NCBI RefSeq assembly: GCF_900005765.1
Contig: NC_041692.1
Location: forward strand, 1,984,001 to 2,048,000
Direction of reading: 5' to 3'
DNA from: Plasmodium relictum
Lineage: Eukaryota; Apicomplexa; Aconoidasida; Haemosporida; Plasmodiidae
DNA length: 64,000 nt
In this document: positions 49,362-60,377 of the stretch, in pieces
Layout of the letters: each line of letters opens with the position of its first letter
Numbering within the stretch: position 1 is the first letter of the stretch
Notes under the pieces: generated by a model
Databases searched by the model: none
What the model was told of the DNA's origin: nothing
Seen by the model: the letters and a program-made list of their open reading frames with translations, nothing else
Position numbers and translations under genes: made by a program

Positions 49362-51776
49362 TTATGTATTTTTTATTTTTTTTGATTTTAGTGTATTTTC
49401 GGTTGCCATAATAATACCTTGAATATTGTTAACATTAAAAAAAGAAATATCTGAAATATTCTCATTTACTTTTTTAATGACATATGAAATATTTTCATTT
49501 ATAGCTTGTTTAAAATTCCATACAACATAAAAATTTTGTGATAAAGTAAAAATAAATGAATTATCATGATTTATAATACTCTTAATAAATTTATAATCAC
49601 CAAGACTATAAGTGAAAACATCAACATAATGAATTTGCAAAAGAATTTTCTTTTGTTTCGTTCTATCACATTTTTTAATAACTGTCTCAAAGAGAGTATT
49701 ATTTTCAATAAGATTCTCACATATTATTACATTTTTTTGACAAGTAACAATTGAATATATACCATCTAACGACGCAGTTAAATGAACAATATCATTAGCA
49801 CAAAAAACAACGTTCTTACTTTTTTTGATTACATTACTTTTATTTAATTTTCCATCATAATATTTTAATTCTCCTTGTGAATTTGTTAAAATTATTCTCC
49901 CTTTTTCATCCATACTGGCATGTTCAATATTAGATGCATTTTTACTATACTGTAATAAGTTCTGTATACATGACTTCATTCTTGTATCAATATAATATAA
50001 ACTATTTTTATTATAACCACAATAAATATTCTCTTCCTTTTTTAATAATTTTACTATTGGTATATATTCTGTATTCCATTTTTCTACAATTTTCTCTGTG
50101 TTTACATCTATCATAAATAAATTATTTTCATTTTTTTCATCAAGGAATATCATTTTACTTCCTTCATTATCATTAACATGAAAATTTTTTGGTATACATT
50201 TTTCATTTTTATACTGAAATAAATTTTTATTAGAATTATATATTCTTCTCTCTTTTCCATATTCATCAAATTTGTATATATTTAGGTCATTATTTATATT
50301 ATCAAAATTAATTATATTATTTTCCCTTTTTTCATTTTTATTCATTAATCTTTTGGCTCTTTGAGGTATATAATTTTGTCTTAGAACAAAAGAAAACTTT
50401 CCGGTTGTACTTAAATATTTATATTTCATATCAGAACTATCCTCTTCATTTAAATCATCACTTCCTTCTGAATCTGATAATAACATACATTTATCTTTTT
50501 TATTTGTATCATTATCTGACTCGTAATCCTTTTTTCCTTCATTATTATTATTATTATGACACTTTATGTGTGTATCAATATAATCTTGCTTTATGCTTAC
50601 AACATCATTTTTAAAATCATATCTATATATTAGTATTTTCTTAATATAATCAATTAGTATGATATCTGAATCAAGAATAATCAATGTTTTTTCATTCCAT
50701 TTATTTAATTTTAATGATATATTATCCTCCTCTTCTTTTTTATCTCTTGAATTATTACTGACTTCGTTTTTTTGCTCCTTTAATTTATCATTTTCATTTT
50801 TAATTTTAATATTATCAGCTTCTTCTATTTTTTTATCTAAAATTGAGAGATCATCGTCTAGAATATGTTCCCCATTTTCTGTTATAGAATTATTATTCAT
50901 TAAATATATTTCATCAGAATCTTTACTATTTTGATTACTTAATTTATTTTGCATATTTTTTTTTTTTTTTTTTTCTCTATTGTTATCATTATTTATAAAA
51001 TATTTTTTATAATTGTCACCATCAGGATATAGCGTTTTATATTCTATGAACTTAAAAAAATTTTTAAATAGATATTTTTTTGCATGAATTCCAACAGAGT
51101 CGCTACTCAAATAAATATCATTAAATGAATTTAAAATATATATTAAAAATATTTTATTCCTTTTATATAATTCTTTTATGTTTTCTATAGTGAATTCTTT
51201 GTAATATTTTTCACTTTCTACATCTTTTATTTTCTCTTTTATTTTTCTACTTTCTATTTTTTCAGTAATATTACTTTCATTTAATAATGCATCTTCCTCA
51301 TTTTCCTCATTTACTTCTTCTCTATTTGACTTTACAATTATTAGCAAATGCTCACATTTAGAAGTATTAAATATTAAAATACCATAATAATTTTTTTTAT
51401 ACAATACTTTATTTGGTTCTTTATATTTATATAAACTGACATTTTTATATAAGATAATATTTCCTTTTATATATGAAAACATAATATATTTATAAAAATA
51501 ATGCATATTACTAATGTCTGAAAAAACTAAACCATATTCTTCAACTACATTATGAAGTAAATATTTAAATTGGCACATATCCAGTTCATGATATTTAAAA
51601 TCATGGATATTATCTTCATAAAATATATATTTTTTTGAATTATTGTAAATTAATATTTCGTTTTTTTTAATATATAACTTTGCATCTAGTAAAAGAGGTG
51701 TTGACTCTTCATTTTTTAATACATACAAATCTGTTTCAAACTCAATTTTTTTTTTAAAAAATTTATTAAAAATCAT
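49362..51776 (-). CDS. VID27: VID27-like WD/beta-propeller protein
   Basis: Single exon, 804 residues. The C-terminal half from about residue 480 resembles the VID27 domain. It includes MIFLDEKNENNLFMIDVNTE followed by KIVEKWN, then NSLYYIDTRM, ASMDEKGRIILTNSQGEL, DGIYSIVTCQKNVIIC and FVVWNF-like FYVVWNFKQA, in the order of yeast Vid27. An N-terminal PH-like part (residues 1-180; LYVLKNEESTPLLLDAKLYI) is divergent, and a Lys/Glu/Asn-rich linker separates the two. Yeast Vid27 was found in a screen for vacuolar import and degradation of gluconeogenic enzymes; its biochemical role is unclear, so no firm function can be transferred. There is no signal peptide or membrane segment, so the protein is probably cytosolic. 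Other seven-bladed propellers could give weak similarity, but the MIDVNTEKIV/IDTR order favours VID27. Confidence 0.78.
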   Translation of the reverse strand: MIFNKFFKKKIEFETDLYVLKNEESTPLLLDAKLYIKKNEILIYNNSKKYIFYEDNIHDFKYHELDMCQFKYLLHNVVEEYGLVFSDISNMHYFYKYIMFSYIKGNIILYKNVSLYKYKEPNKVLYKKNYYGILIFNTSKCEHLLIIVKSNREEVNEENEEDALLNESNITEKIESRKIKEKIKDVESEKYYKEFTIENIKELYKRNKIFLIYILNSFNDIYLSSDSVGIHAKKYLFKNFFKFIEYKTLYPDGDNYKKYFINNDNNREKKKKKNMQNKLSNQNSKDSDEIYLMNNNSITENGEHILDDDLSILDKKIEEADNIKIKNENDKLKEQKNEVSNNSRDKKEEEDNISLKLNKWNEKTLIILDSDIILIDYIKKILIYRYDFKNDVVSIKQDYIDTHIKCHNNNNNEGKKDYESDNDTNKKDKCMLLSDSEGSDDLNEEDSSDMKYKYLSTTGKFSFVLRQNYIPQRAKRLMNKNEKRENNIINFDNINNDLNIYKFDEYGKERRIYNSNKNLFQYKNEKCIPKNFHVNDNEGSKMIFLDEKNENNLFMIDVNTEKIVEKWNTEYIPIVKLLKKEENIYCGYNKNSLYYIDTRMKSCIQNLLQYSKNASNIEHASMDEKGRIILTNSQGELKYYDGKLNKSNVIKKSKNVVFCANDIVHLTASLDGIYSIVTCQKNVIICENLIENNTLFETVIKKCDRTKQKKILLQIHYVDVFTYSLGDYKFIKSIINHDNSFIFTLSQNFYVVWNFKQAINENISYVIKKVNENISDISFFNVNNIQGIIMATENTLKSKKIKNT

Positions 51777-52885
51777 TTTTAAAAAAAGGAAAATAAAAAA
51801 AAATATTATAAAAGGTTATGTATTTAAAATATGATATATGTATGTCTTTATAAATTTTTTCTTTTCTCTTTTTAACTTGTAATAATTATAAAATAAAATT
51901 CGAAAGAATATATAGTATTGTAAAATAGGAAAAAAAAAAATAAAATAAAGAAGTAATTATAAGATACATAAAAACTATGAAAACATTAATATCATAAAAG
52001 AAATATGAATCATTTTAAAAAAAATAAGAATACTTCAAAAGTTAATAAAAAAATAATTATATATTTGGTATTAATTAAAAAAAAAAAAAAGAAAAATATA
52101 ATTTTTACAAATGAAAAAAAGAGGAAATTTTAAAGTTCACAAAATTGGGTTCAGGTTAATTAAATACTATTATAAAAAAACAAAAAAAAAATATTCTGAA
52201 TTATGCAATAAATTAGTATGGTGTTTTTACTTTATGCTTTTTCTTAAATATATATAAAGAAAAAATATTCTTTCAATTATTTAAATTTATAACTTTGAAT
52301 TATTCTTTATGCTACCATTAAAAAAAAAAAAAAAAATCGTAGAAATTTTTAAAATATACCTAAAAAGCTTTAGCATAAATTTTTTTGTTTTAATGCTATA
52401 AATTAGTAAAAACATATGTGTATACACATTTATAAATAAAACTCAGAAATGTTTTAGTTAACTAATATATTATTTATAAAAAAAAAAAATTAAATTTTTT
52501 TAAAAAGGGTTTTTAAAAAAATTTTTTTTTGTTTTTTTTTTGTGATTAATTTTAAAGAGTGCATGCTTGGACAAAAAAAAAAAATTGAAAAATGATATTT
52601 AAATAATCTTTTAAAAAGGTAAATAAAAAAAAAAAAAAAAATTATTTTACATATAATAGAAAAAAATTCAAAAAAAAATGTGTTTGTAAGGTTAACATGT
52701 TTGATATTTTCTGGGAGTTCCTTAAAAATTACATTCTTATATCTTCTATTTATAGCATTATGAAAAAAAAAAAAAAATAGATTGAAAATTTTTTATTTAA
52801 TACCATTTAAAAAAGTGAATATTTATATATTATGTATAAAATAAATACATTTTAATAAATGCGTAAATTTTTTTTTATTTAAAAG
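51777..52885. other. Divergent promoter region, VID27-like and TRAPPC12-like
   Basis: A/T-rich divergent promoter with A-tracts at 52078-52092, 52320-52336 and 52625-52641. A GTGCATGC site lies at 52559-52566. No other feature is seen. Confidence 0.6.
52559..52566. promoter_or_regulatory. GTGCATGC motif upstream of TRAPPC12-like gene
   Basis: An octamer matching overlapping GTGCA and TGCATGC ApiAP2 cores, 320 bp upstream of the TRAPPC12-like start in a spacer otherwise almost free of G/C. Function is inferred only. Confidence 0.35.
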
Positions 52886-54019
52886 ATGGATGAATATATA
52901 ATAGATATGTATGAAATAGAAGACAACGTAACTATAGGTAAGATAAACTTAAATGAAGAAATAAATAAAAAGTCTGCAGAATATTTTAATACTGCTAAAA
53001 GTTATATTGAAAAAAAAAAATTAAAAACTTGTGAAAACTTTATTACTGAAATATTAAACTTTTTTAAGAAAGAACCATTTGAATATATAATATTTATGAC
53101 GATCAAAATTTATTGTAATTTAAGATTACACTCTTATAAATCCCTTTCCACTGATTTAAATTCATTAGGGAATTTGGATAATGATGATTATAAATTTGAA
53201 ACGTTTTCATCAAAATACAGGAAAAAAAAAGGCTCAATGATTCCATTTCTACTAAGATTAATTAATTGTTATTATCCATATACTTTAAGTTTATATTTTA
53301 CTTCATTTGATAGATTATACTTATTGATACTAAATTATGAAAATATTATTAAAATGTGCAATGACAAAATAGAGAATAATGAAAGTTACAATAACGCTTT
53401 TTTAAGAAAAAAGAGCATTTTTTTTCATTATTTAATTGTAACATGTTATGTATTATGTGATTTATTATTAAAAAAAAATTATATAGAACAAGCAATACAG
53501 TTATTAAAAGATAAAATATTATATTATGATCCTAATCATATAAATACAATATCTTTAATAGGAAAATTATCGTTACTTATTGGATGTTTTGATTCGGCTA
53601 AATTTTCTTTTAATTTAACTAAGAACTTATCTGAAAATAATAACTGCAACCATATTAAAATGAATAACAATTTTTTTAATTTATTCTTGGAAGAATATGA
53701 AATTGCATTAAATGAAATTTTACTTATATATTCAAATAATGAATATCAAGATAGTAATGCAGTAAATGATTATTCAATTTTCTGCAACAATTTAGCAATA
53801 ACATATTTTTATAATTCAGATTTAAAAAAATCTGTACAAACTTTAGAAGAAGCGATAACGGACAATTATTTAAATTCTTTTCCATCTATGGTCAGAAACC
53901 TCAATTATTTCTATGAATTATCAAAAACAAAAAATGAAACAGTTAATAAAATAAATGATGTAATTAAAAATAATTTAAATGAAGATCAGGAAATTTTATC
54001 TTTAATTCCAAGGAATTGA
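52886..54019 (+). CDS. TRAPPC12: TRAPPC12-like TPR protein
   Basis: Single exon, 377 residues. The protein is helical repeats of TPR type. Residues 93-135 read LGNLDN, then YRKKKGSMIPFLLRLINCYY, matching the LGNLDQPDLYY and RRGSMVPFSMRILHAE block of human TRAPPC12 (from memory). The C-terminal repeats NAVNDYSIFCNNLAITYFYN and KKSVQTLEEAITDNYLNSF, then VRNLNYFYELS, match the TRAPPC12 end (NNAAVCLLYLG, LEAMV, LFNLTTMYELES). TRAPPC12 is part of the metazoan TRAPPIII tethering complex in ER-Golgi traffic and also has a mitotic role. The parasite protein lacks the long N-terminal region of animal TRAPPC12 and corresponds to its TPR half only. Assignment is by motif order and is fairly strong. Confidence 0.82.
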   Translation: MDEYIIDMYEIEDNVTIGKINLNEEINKKSAEYFNTAKSYIEKKKLKTCENFITEILNFFKKEPFEYIIFMTIKIYCNLRLHSYKSLSTDLNSLGNLDNDDYKFETFSSKYRKKKGSMIPFLLRLINCYYPYTLSLYFTSFDRLYLLILNYENIIKMCNDKIENNESYNNAFLRKKSIFFHYLIVTCYVLCDLLLKKNYIEQAIQLLKDKILYYDPNHINTISLIGKLSLLIGCFDSAKFSFNLTKNLSENNNCNHIKMNNNFFNLFLEEYEIALNEILLIYSNNEYQDSNAVNDYSIFCNNLAITYFYNSDLKKSVQTLEEAITDNYLNSFPSMVRNLNYFYELSKTKNETVNKINDVIKNNLNEDQEILSLIPRN

Positions 54020-54465
54020 AATTTTTTAAATATAAAACTATCTTACTTTTAATAACAAAATTTTTTCAATAAAATATTAATATAGTGGAATGATAAATAA
54101 TATACATGTAATATTTTCTTTTAAGTGCATGCACCGAGAATTACATGTTCTTGAAAAAAAAAAAAAAAAAAGAAAAAAGAAAGAAGAAAAAAGAAAAAAG
54201 AAAAAAGAAAAAAGAAAAAAAAATGAAAATAGAACAAAACAAAAATTAGATAAATATTTCAAAACATTTATATTCTCTTTAATAAATAAATATATATATA
54301 TATATATATATTATAAATGTATATATATTTTTTGAAGGAATAATTTAAAATAAAATTGATAATAAATTTGATAAATTTTATTTTAAGAAAAATAAAGGTA
54401 CAAAAAAATGTGTTCTATAACTATATATCATACCTCTAATGTTTATTAAAGACGTCTTTTTAAAA
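54020..54465. other. Intergenic, TRAPPC12-like to signal-peptide protein
   Basis: Short spacer between plus-strand genes. It holds a palindromic GTGCATGCAC (54125-54134), a purine tract (54153-54222) and a (TA)n run (54290-54310). Confidence 0.65.
54125..54134. promoter_or_regulatory. Palindromic GTGCATGCAC, ApiAP2-type site
   Basis: A perfect 10-bp palindrome containing TGCATGCA, the reported target of the AP2-Sp/PF14_0633 class, flanked on both sides to make GTGCA on each strand, the AP2-I core. It lies 332 bp upstream of the start of a predicted secreted protein. In DNA this AT-rich the exact match is very unlikely by chance, though binding is untested. Confidence 0.5.
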
Positions 54466-56368
54466 ATGAATATTTTAACAGTGATATCATATTTTTGTGT
54501 GTGTATAATTTTTGAAGTAAAATATGTTTCATTAGAAGGAGGTAGAGAATAAACATTTTAATTAAAATATTCATTATCTATGATATTTCATTGTAGAAAG
54601 AGAAAATTATATTTATGTGTAATATATTTATATATATATAGTTTTTCAAAATATATAAGTAGTGATATTTTTCTTTAAATATAGAATAAAACATATAAAG
54701 AATAAATATATTAATTTATATTTGTTATATATTGAAAAGAAAAAAAAAAAAAAAAAGTTAATTTTTTTGAAATTATTTATTTATTTATTTTTTTTTTTCT
54801 TGTAAATTATAATAATATATTTCTCATTATATTTATTTTTTCTTCTAATAGGAATTTTCAGTAGTCGTGTGTTAAATCCATTTCAATATAAAAACGAGAA
54901 AAAACACATTATGAAGTATGTTCAATCTTTATCTTATATATATAATGAACTTAAATATAACATAGAAGAATTAGAACATACTTATAATAATTTTTTGGAA
55001 GCATTAAGATCATCTGATAAAACAGAACAACGTATAGTTAATATGAATGCAAAAAAAACAAATAAATTTATAAGAGAAATGGAAAATCTAAAAAAAAAAT
55101 ATGAAAAATTTAAAGATAGAATTGAAGATAGTTTAAATGAAAAAAAAAATAAATTTGATAAAAATTTAAAAAATACTATTAAGGGATTTTTTAATCCATC
55201 TGTTAGAGAATTACAAGGGATTAATAAATTTATAAGATACATTAATTTAAATGCAAAAAACTTAAATAAAATTATTTCTGGTATTTTTTCTAAAGCAATT
55301 AGTATAAGTGATGTGTATGAACAAAATGTAAATGAAATATTTGAAATAGGTAAAGAATATTACAAAATGAATTTAAAAATATTAAATGATTTTATGTTAT
55401 CAGAGTACAATGAATATAATGAAAATTTGAAATTAATATCAAATGAAAAACATTTGAATGATATTTCAGATATATTTTTTATGGAAGTCTTAAAAGATTA
55501 TCTATTAAATTCTAAAAATAAAATTAATATGATAGATTTATCCAATTTTTTAAAAAATTATTCTTTTTTAGAGATATCCTATTTTTTTAATACATTTTTA
55601 AAAAACTATCATAAATCATTTATCATATATGTAATTAATAGAGTAGAGTTGAACTCCTATGATAATTATATGATTTTCATAGAATCAAATAAGGTATTAG
55701 ACATTGTAAATTTTGTAAAAAAAAATTATAATCATTTAAATATTGATTATATAGTTATCAATATTTATAATATATATATATCGGCATTTGTAAGTGCGAA
55801 TGGAATACTATATCATATAAATTACGAAGATTATTTTAATACCGGATCATTAATTTTATATAATGCTCATAATTATGGATATTTTTTTACAAATCAGAAA
55901 ATAAATAGTAATAAATTCAAATCAGATGATGAATATTTGTTTGTTTTATATTTAGGAAATCGTAAAATAGAAGATAATTTTTTAATATATAATAGAGAGG
56001 ATATGATAAAATTTAAAAAAGTAAATACTCTAAAACTTTTAGAAAACAAAAAATTTAATTCATACAATCCATTTTTAAATATTTATTTATTAAAATTGGA
56101 ATCAGAATATAATTTTTACAAACAATTCTTTAATGATAAATTTGAATATATTCATAAATTTTCAGTTTATAATTGTAATATTACGTTAGCACAAGGATTA
56201 TTAAATAAATTAGATATTCCTAATGATAAGTTTACACCACATTTTAAGTAAATAAATTAACATATATATATTTAATTTTTCAAAATACTACTTATATAAG
56301 TATTATATTGATACTTTTATTTTCATTATATATATATATATATATATTTCTATTATAATTATTACTTT

Positions 56369-56401
<33 letters not shown>

Positions 56402-56737
56402 TATAGAGACATTTATATACTTATAATAATTTATCCAGGTCCATATTTAGAAAAACTATGCAATTATTTTACTAGTTTTTTATTCAGAGAATCAATATCT
56501 ATTTTGAAAAAGGAAGAATCTAACGTACTTGAAATTTATTTTGATCATAATGTAGCAACCTTTTTAGTTAACAATACAAGTATAAATTATTATATAAATG
56601 TAAATAAAGAAAGACATTTAAATTCTTTTTCAAATAACATAACAACAATTTCCAATTGTTTAAAATTTTATTTACATAGAAACTATAATGAATACTTTGA
56701 CCATTTACAAATAATTTATTATATAGTCTCAGACTAA
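54466..56737 (+). CDS. Unrecognised protein with predicted signal peptide and coiled coil
   Basis: I assemble three exons: 54466-54541, 54852-56247 and 56407-56737, with phases 1 and 2 that match, giving 600 residues. Exon 1 encodes MNILTVISYFCVCIIFEVK, a hydrophobic stretch typical of a cleavable signal peptide, then VSLEGG. Residues 30-160 are charged and predicted helical or coiled-coil (repeated Lys/Glu with Leu/Ile spacing). The middle and end are Ile/Asn/Tyr-rich with scattered hydrophobic patches but no clear second membrane segment. Cys is sparse and there is no adhesive domain (no EGF, TSR, 6-Cys). I do not recognise the family. A secreted or organelle-lumen protein (microneme, rhoptry, parasitophorous vacuole, apicoplast) is possible. 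Without exon 1 the remainder lacks any ATG near its start, which supports the join. The upstream GTGCATGCAC site fits stage-specific expression. Confidence 0.7.
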
Positions 56738-57886
56738 ATATATATACTTTATTTTTTTATTTTATATATAAAATTTTTGAGTTTTTTTTTTTTTTTTTAA
56801 TTATTTTGTTTTTCTTACAAAAAAATGTTGGAAGTTTTTTATTATACACATTATTTTTAGTATAATTTCCTTTTTTTTCTATTTACCTTTTTTTTGTTAA
56901 CTTTATCTTAATATATTATAGTTAAATTTTTATTATTTACTATGAAGCTTTTTGTAATATAATAGAATAAATAATAATAATTAAAAAAAAAAAAAAAAGG
57001 ATCATATATAGCAGGTTTTATAAAATGAAAAATATAAATTATATTGATAGTTTTATATTAAAAAAAAAAAGTTCCTATTAATAATAATATTAAAAATATT
57101 ATTTAAAATAAATTTTTATACATTTTTTTGAATATCAGTACTTCAAATAGAAGAAATTTACTTATACATAGTAATATTAAAAAATTTAATTTTATTTTAC
57201 AATATTCCTTTTTTATATATTTAATTGAAAAAAATGTGAATATATTTTTATAAGATAAATTATTCGATCGTCACTGATTTGGATGTATTTAATTGTTCTA
57301 TATATATTTTACTTATGTTTTATAATTATTAAGTTATAATGCGTCTTATTTATGTTAATGTAAGTAGTAAATATTTTTAATAATGTTTCTCAAAATAATA
57401 AGAATTATTTTTTCATTGATCAAATTATTTTAATTATTTTTTCTTGAATTTGATTCAAAATTTTTTTTTTTAAATTTAATTGAAAATAAAATAAATGAAT
57501 AATAATACCTGTCTTATTTGTATTATATAAAGAACTATATTACAACTTTAATTACAAAAATTAATATTTTCTAAAGTATATTAGAAATAAAGTAAAAATA
57601 TAACTGTATTTATGTTTGTACTGTTATATATATGAATTTTTATAAAAAAAAATAAAAACACATATATGCTAGCATTTTTTTTGTTATAATTTTTTTTTTT
57701 TGAAAAATACAAAATTATAAATAAAATTTAATAAAGTAGAACAAAAAAAAAAAAAAAAAGTAATTTATTAATTTGTAATAAATAAGTATGTATATATAAA
57801 TGCATAATATTTTAAATATAGAAATAGTAATATTTCGAAAATGTAAATGATTTTTGTTTTTTTCATTTTTTTCTTGTATTGTTTTA
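56738..57886. other. Convergent 3' region
   Basis: A/T-rich spacer between the signal-peptide protein and the small heat-shock protein gene, with 3' UTRs of both. No feature beyond homopolymer tracts is seen. Confidence 0.65.
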
Positions 57887-58657
57887 TCATAAAACATTAT
57901 CATTAGAAATATAAACATATATTTGTATAACACCATTTTTATGCTCATAATGAATTTTTTCTTCATCTATTGGTTTCATAAAAAGGTATGTCCTTCTAAA
58001 ATATCCTGTTGTTATTTCATGAGATAAATAATTATTATACCTGTGTACTTCATAAGGAACCTTTTTTCCAGATATGGTAATATAATTATCTTCTGTAAAA
58101 ACATTAAAATTTTCCAAATCACCTGATATAAAAAATAGGAATAATACCTTTTCATTATCATATAAAATATCTACTGGAGGCACAAAGTCTATTTTATTTG
58201 TTAAGTCTGCTTTCACTTCTTTTATAAAATTACACTTTTTTACTTCATTTTTTTTTTTTTCTTTAGAAAATATATTTGATACATATGAAAAAAGAGAACT
58301 ATTTTGAAAGAAATAGCACTTATATCTATTATTTGTATCTTTTTCAGCTATCTCACTTTTTTCTTCAATTTCCTTATTTTTTTTTGTACAATTATCTTTA
58401 GAACTATGATTATAATTTTTTTTATTTAATTTATTTTTCAATTTCTTTTTTTTTTTCAATTCCTTATTTTTCTTTATATAATTACCTTCATTATTTTCAT
58501 TTGCATAAGAAAATAAATCATTACAATTTTTATAACTTTCTAATTTTTCATAATGGGATTCATCCGATGATCTGTCTAATATGAGCTCATGCCAGTTCAA
58601 ATGATTAAATACTTTTTCTGTATTTAAGTTTTTTTTAAGAGTTTCAATTTGATCCAT
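57887..58657 (-). CDS. Small heat-shock protein (HSP20/alpha-crystallin domain)
   Basis: Single exon, 256 residues. The C-terminal 100 residues form an alpha-crystallin domain: PPVDILYDNEKVLFLFFISG (strands 2-3), NFNVFTEDNYITISGKKV (strands 4-5), YFRRTYLFMKP and HYEHKNGVIQIYVYI (strands 8-9, with the usual NGV-x-I-x-V). Small HSPs are ATP-independent holdases. The N-terminal 150 residues are Lys/Asn-rich and unlike known sHSP N-termini. There is no C-terminal I-x-I motif: the protein ends at SNDNVL right after the fold, so oligomerisation may differ. HSP20-like co-chaperone folds (CS/p23) are an alternative, but FRR and NGV favour an sHSP. Plasmodium has several divergent sHSPs; which one this is I cannot say. 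Confidence 0.82.
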   Translation of the reverse strand: MDQIETLKKNLNTEKVFNHLNWHELILDRSSDESHYEKLESYKNCNDLFSYANENNEGNYIKKNKELKKKKKLKNKLNKKNYNHSSKDNCTKKNKEIEEKSEIAEKDTNNRYKCYFFQNSSLFSYVSNIFSKEKKKNEVKKCNFIKEVKADLTNKIDFVPPVDILYDNEKVLFLFFISGDLENFNVFTEDNYITISGKKVPYEVHRYNNYLSHEITTGYFRRTYLFMKPIDEEKIHYEHKNGVIQIYVYISNDNVL

Positions 58658-59327
58658 TTCCCATAGACAAAATAATAGTTAGAATTATAAAAAAGTTTAA
58701 AATGAGAAAAACTTTCTATTTTTTTTTTTTATAGAACTCTTTAAGAATATATTTAAATTTAAAAGGTTATAAAAATTTTATTATACTTAATAATATGTCA
58801 ATTGTATTATTAATAAATGATCTAAATTCTTAAAAACAAATATTAAGTAATAAATTATATTTATTTAATGAAGGATACATATATAATATCTATGTTTAAT
58901 ATATTGCTATAATAATAAAAAAAGGAAAGTAACAAATAAATAATGAAATTTTTTTAGGTTTCTTAATAGAAAAAAAGCAGTAAAATTACATTTTTATTCG
59001 TTTTCTTTTTTGTTTCATTTTGTAATAATTCATATAAAAATAAAAATATTTAAGGTTTTATAAAAGAGGAGTAACAAGACAAAACAAAAAAAAGTAAGAT
59101 AAAATTTTTTTTTTTATTTTTTTTTAATAATAAAAAGTATGAATTATGAATATTATAATATTTTATTCTTTATTTTTTCTTTTGTTTCAATTGTTTGCTA
59201 CAAGCTACAAAAATAGGAATTAAATTACATAAGAACAGTTCATTATTTAAAATATGAAATAAAACAAAGAAAAACAAACAAAAAAAAAAAAAAAAGAAAC
59301 ATATAAACAAAAAAAAAAAATAAAATT

Positions 59328-59368
<41 letters not shown>

Positions 59369-60377
59369 GTTACAAAAAATAATTATTACTTATATATTTG
59401 TTTTTATATATAAATTATTCTTATAAGGCTTTTGTTCTCTTTATATTACAAGCAAATTTTTTATTTTCCATTTTTCATTATTTTTTTTTTTTTAATTCAA
59501 AAATTTTTTGTGCACCCCATTAAAAATAATTAAGAAAAAATTAAATAATATTTAAATATCTTAATATTTATAATTTGTCTAATGGAAATATAGATAATAA
59601 ATTTTAGAAGTGTGTTAAATTTTCTAGTAATAAGGAAAAATGAATTTTCATATTATACTTTTAGTTTTAATATAAAAAAAAAGTATCTAACTTAACTTCT
59701 AATGATATTTATTCATGTGTATTTTTTTTTTTTTATTATTTTTTTATTTGGCTCACAAAATAAATATGGTCTTTTTTTTTTTTTTACTTAAATGAGTATA
59801 GTGAATTAATAAATTAAAGTTGAATAATACTATCATATATATTTTACAACACTATTTAAAAGAAAGACACAAAAATATATTCTTTAATTTTGAAATACTT
59901 ATAGCTACAGGGTTTTTTTTTTTTTTTTTTTTTTTGATTAACACTTAATTATAGTTATTTATTATTATATATATTTATTTTATTGAGAATTTTTGATTTT
60001 TTACATATAGTTGAATAAAGAGAACCCAATTAGTTATAAGAATACATTTTCTTGTATCTGTATTTATTTTACTAAAAAATTATAAACAATAATTTAGCCT
60101 TACTATTTAAATAAAAAAAAATACAATTTAAAATTAATATATAGAGAACCCTCAAAAAAAAAAAAAAAATATATAATAAATTATAAACGATGAATAAAAA
60201 TATGTTGAAAACGTACACAGAAAAAAAAAATATAAAACGGAGTAATGAAAAAGATTAAAACAAAAGAAAGTATCTTTATTTTTATTATATTTCAAATAAA
60301 AAAAAAAATAATCTTTATATATACTTATTTTTCTTATTTTATAATATATTATAAAGGTTAAATTTCTTTTTTTTAAT
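58658..60377. other. Spacer between sHSP and p25-alpha genes
   Basis: About 1.7 kb between two minus-strand genes: sHSP promoter and p25-alpha 3' UTR. It contains a (TA)n microsatellite (59330-59365) and long poly(dT) and poly(dA) tracts (59913-59935, 60152-60168). No gene is seen. Confidence 0.65.
59330..59365. repeat. (TA)n microsatellite
   Basis: An uninterrupted TA run of about 36 bp in the spacer upstream of the sHSP gene. Confidence 0.9.
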
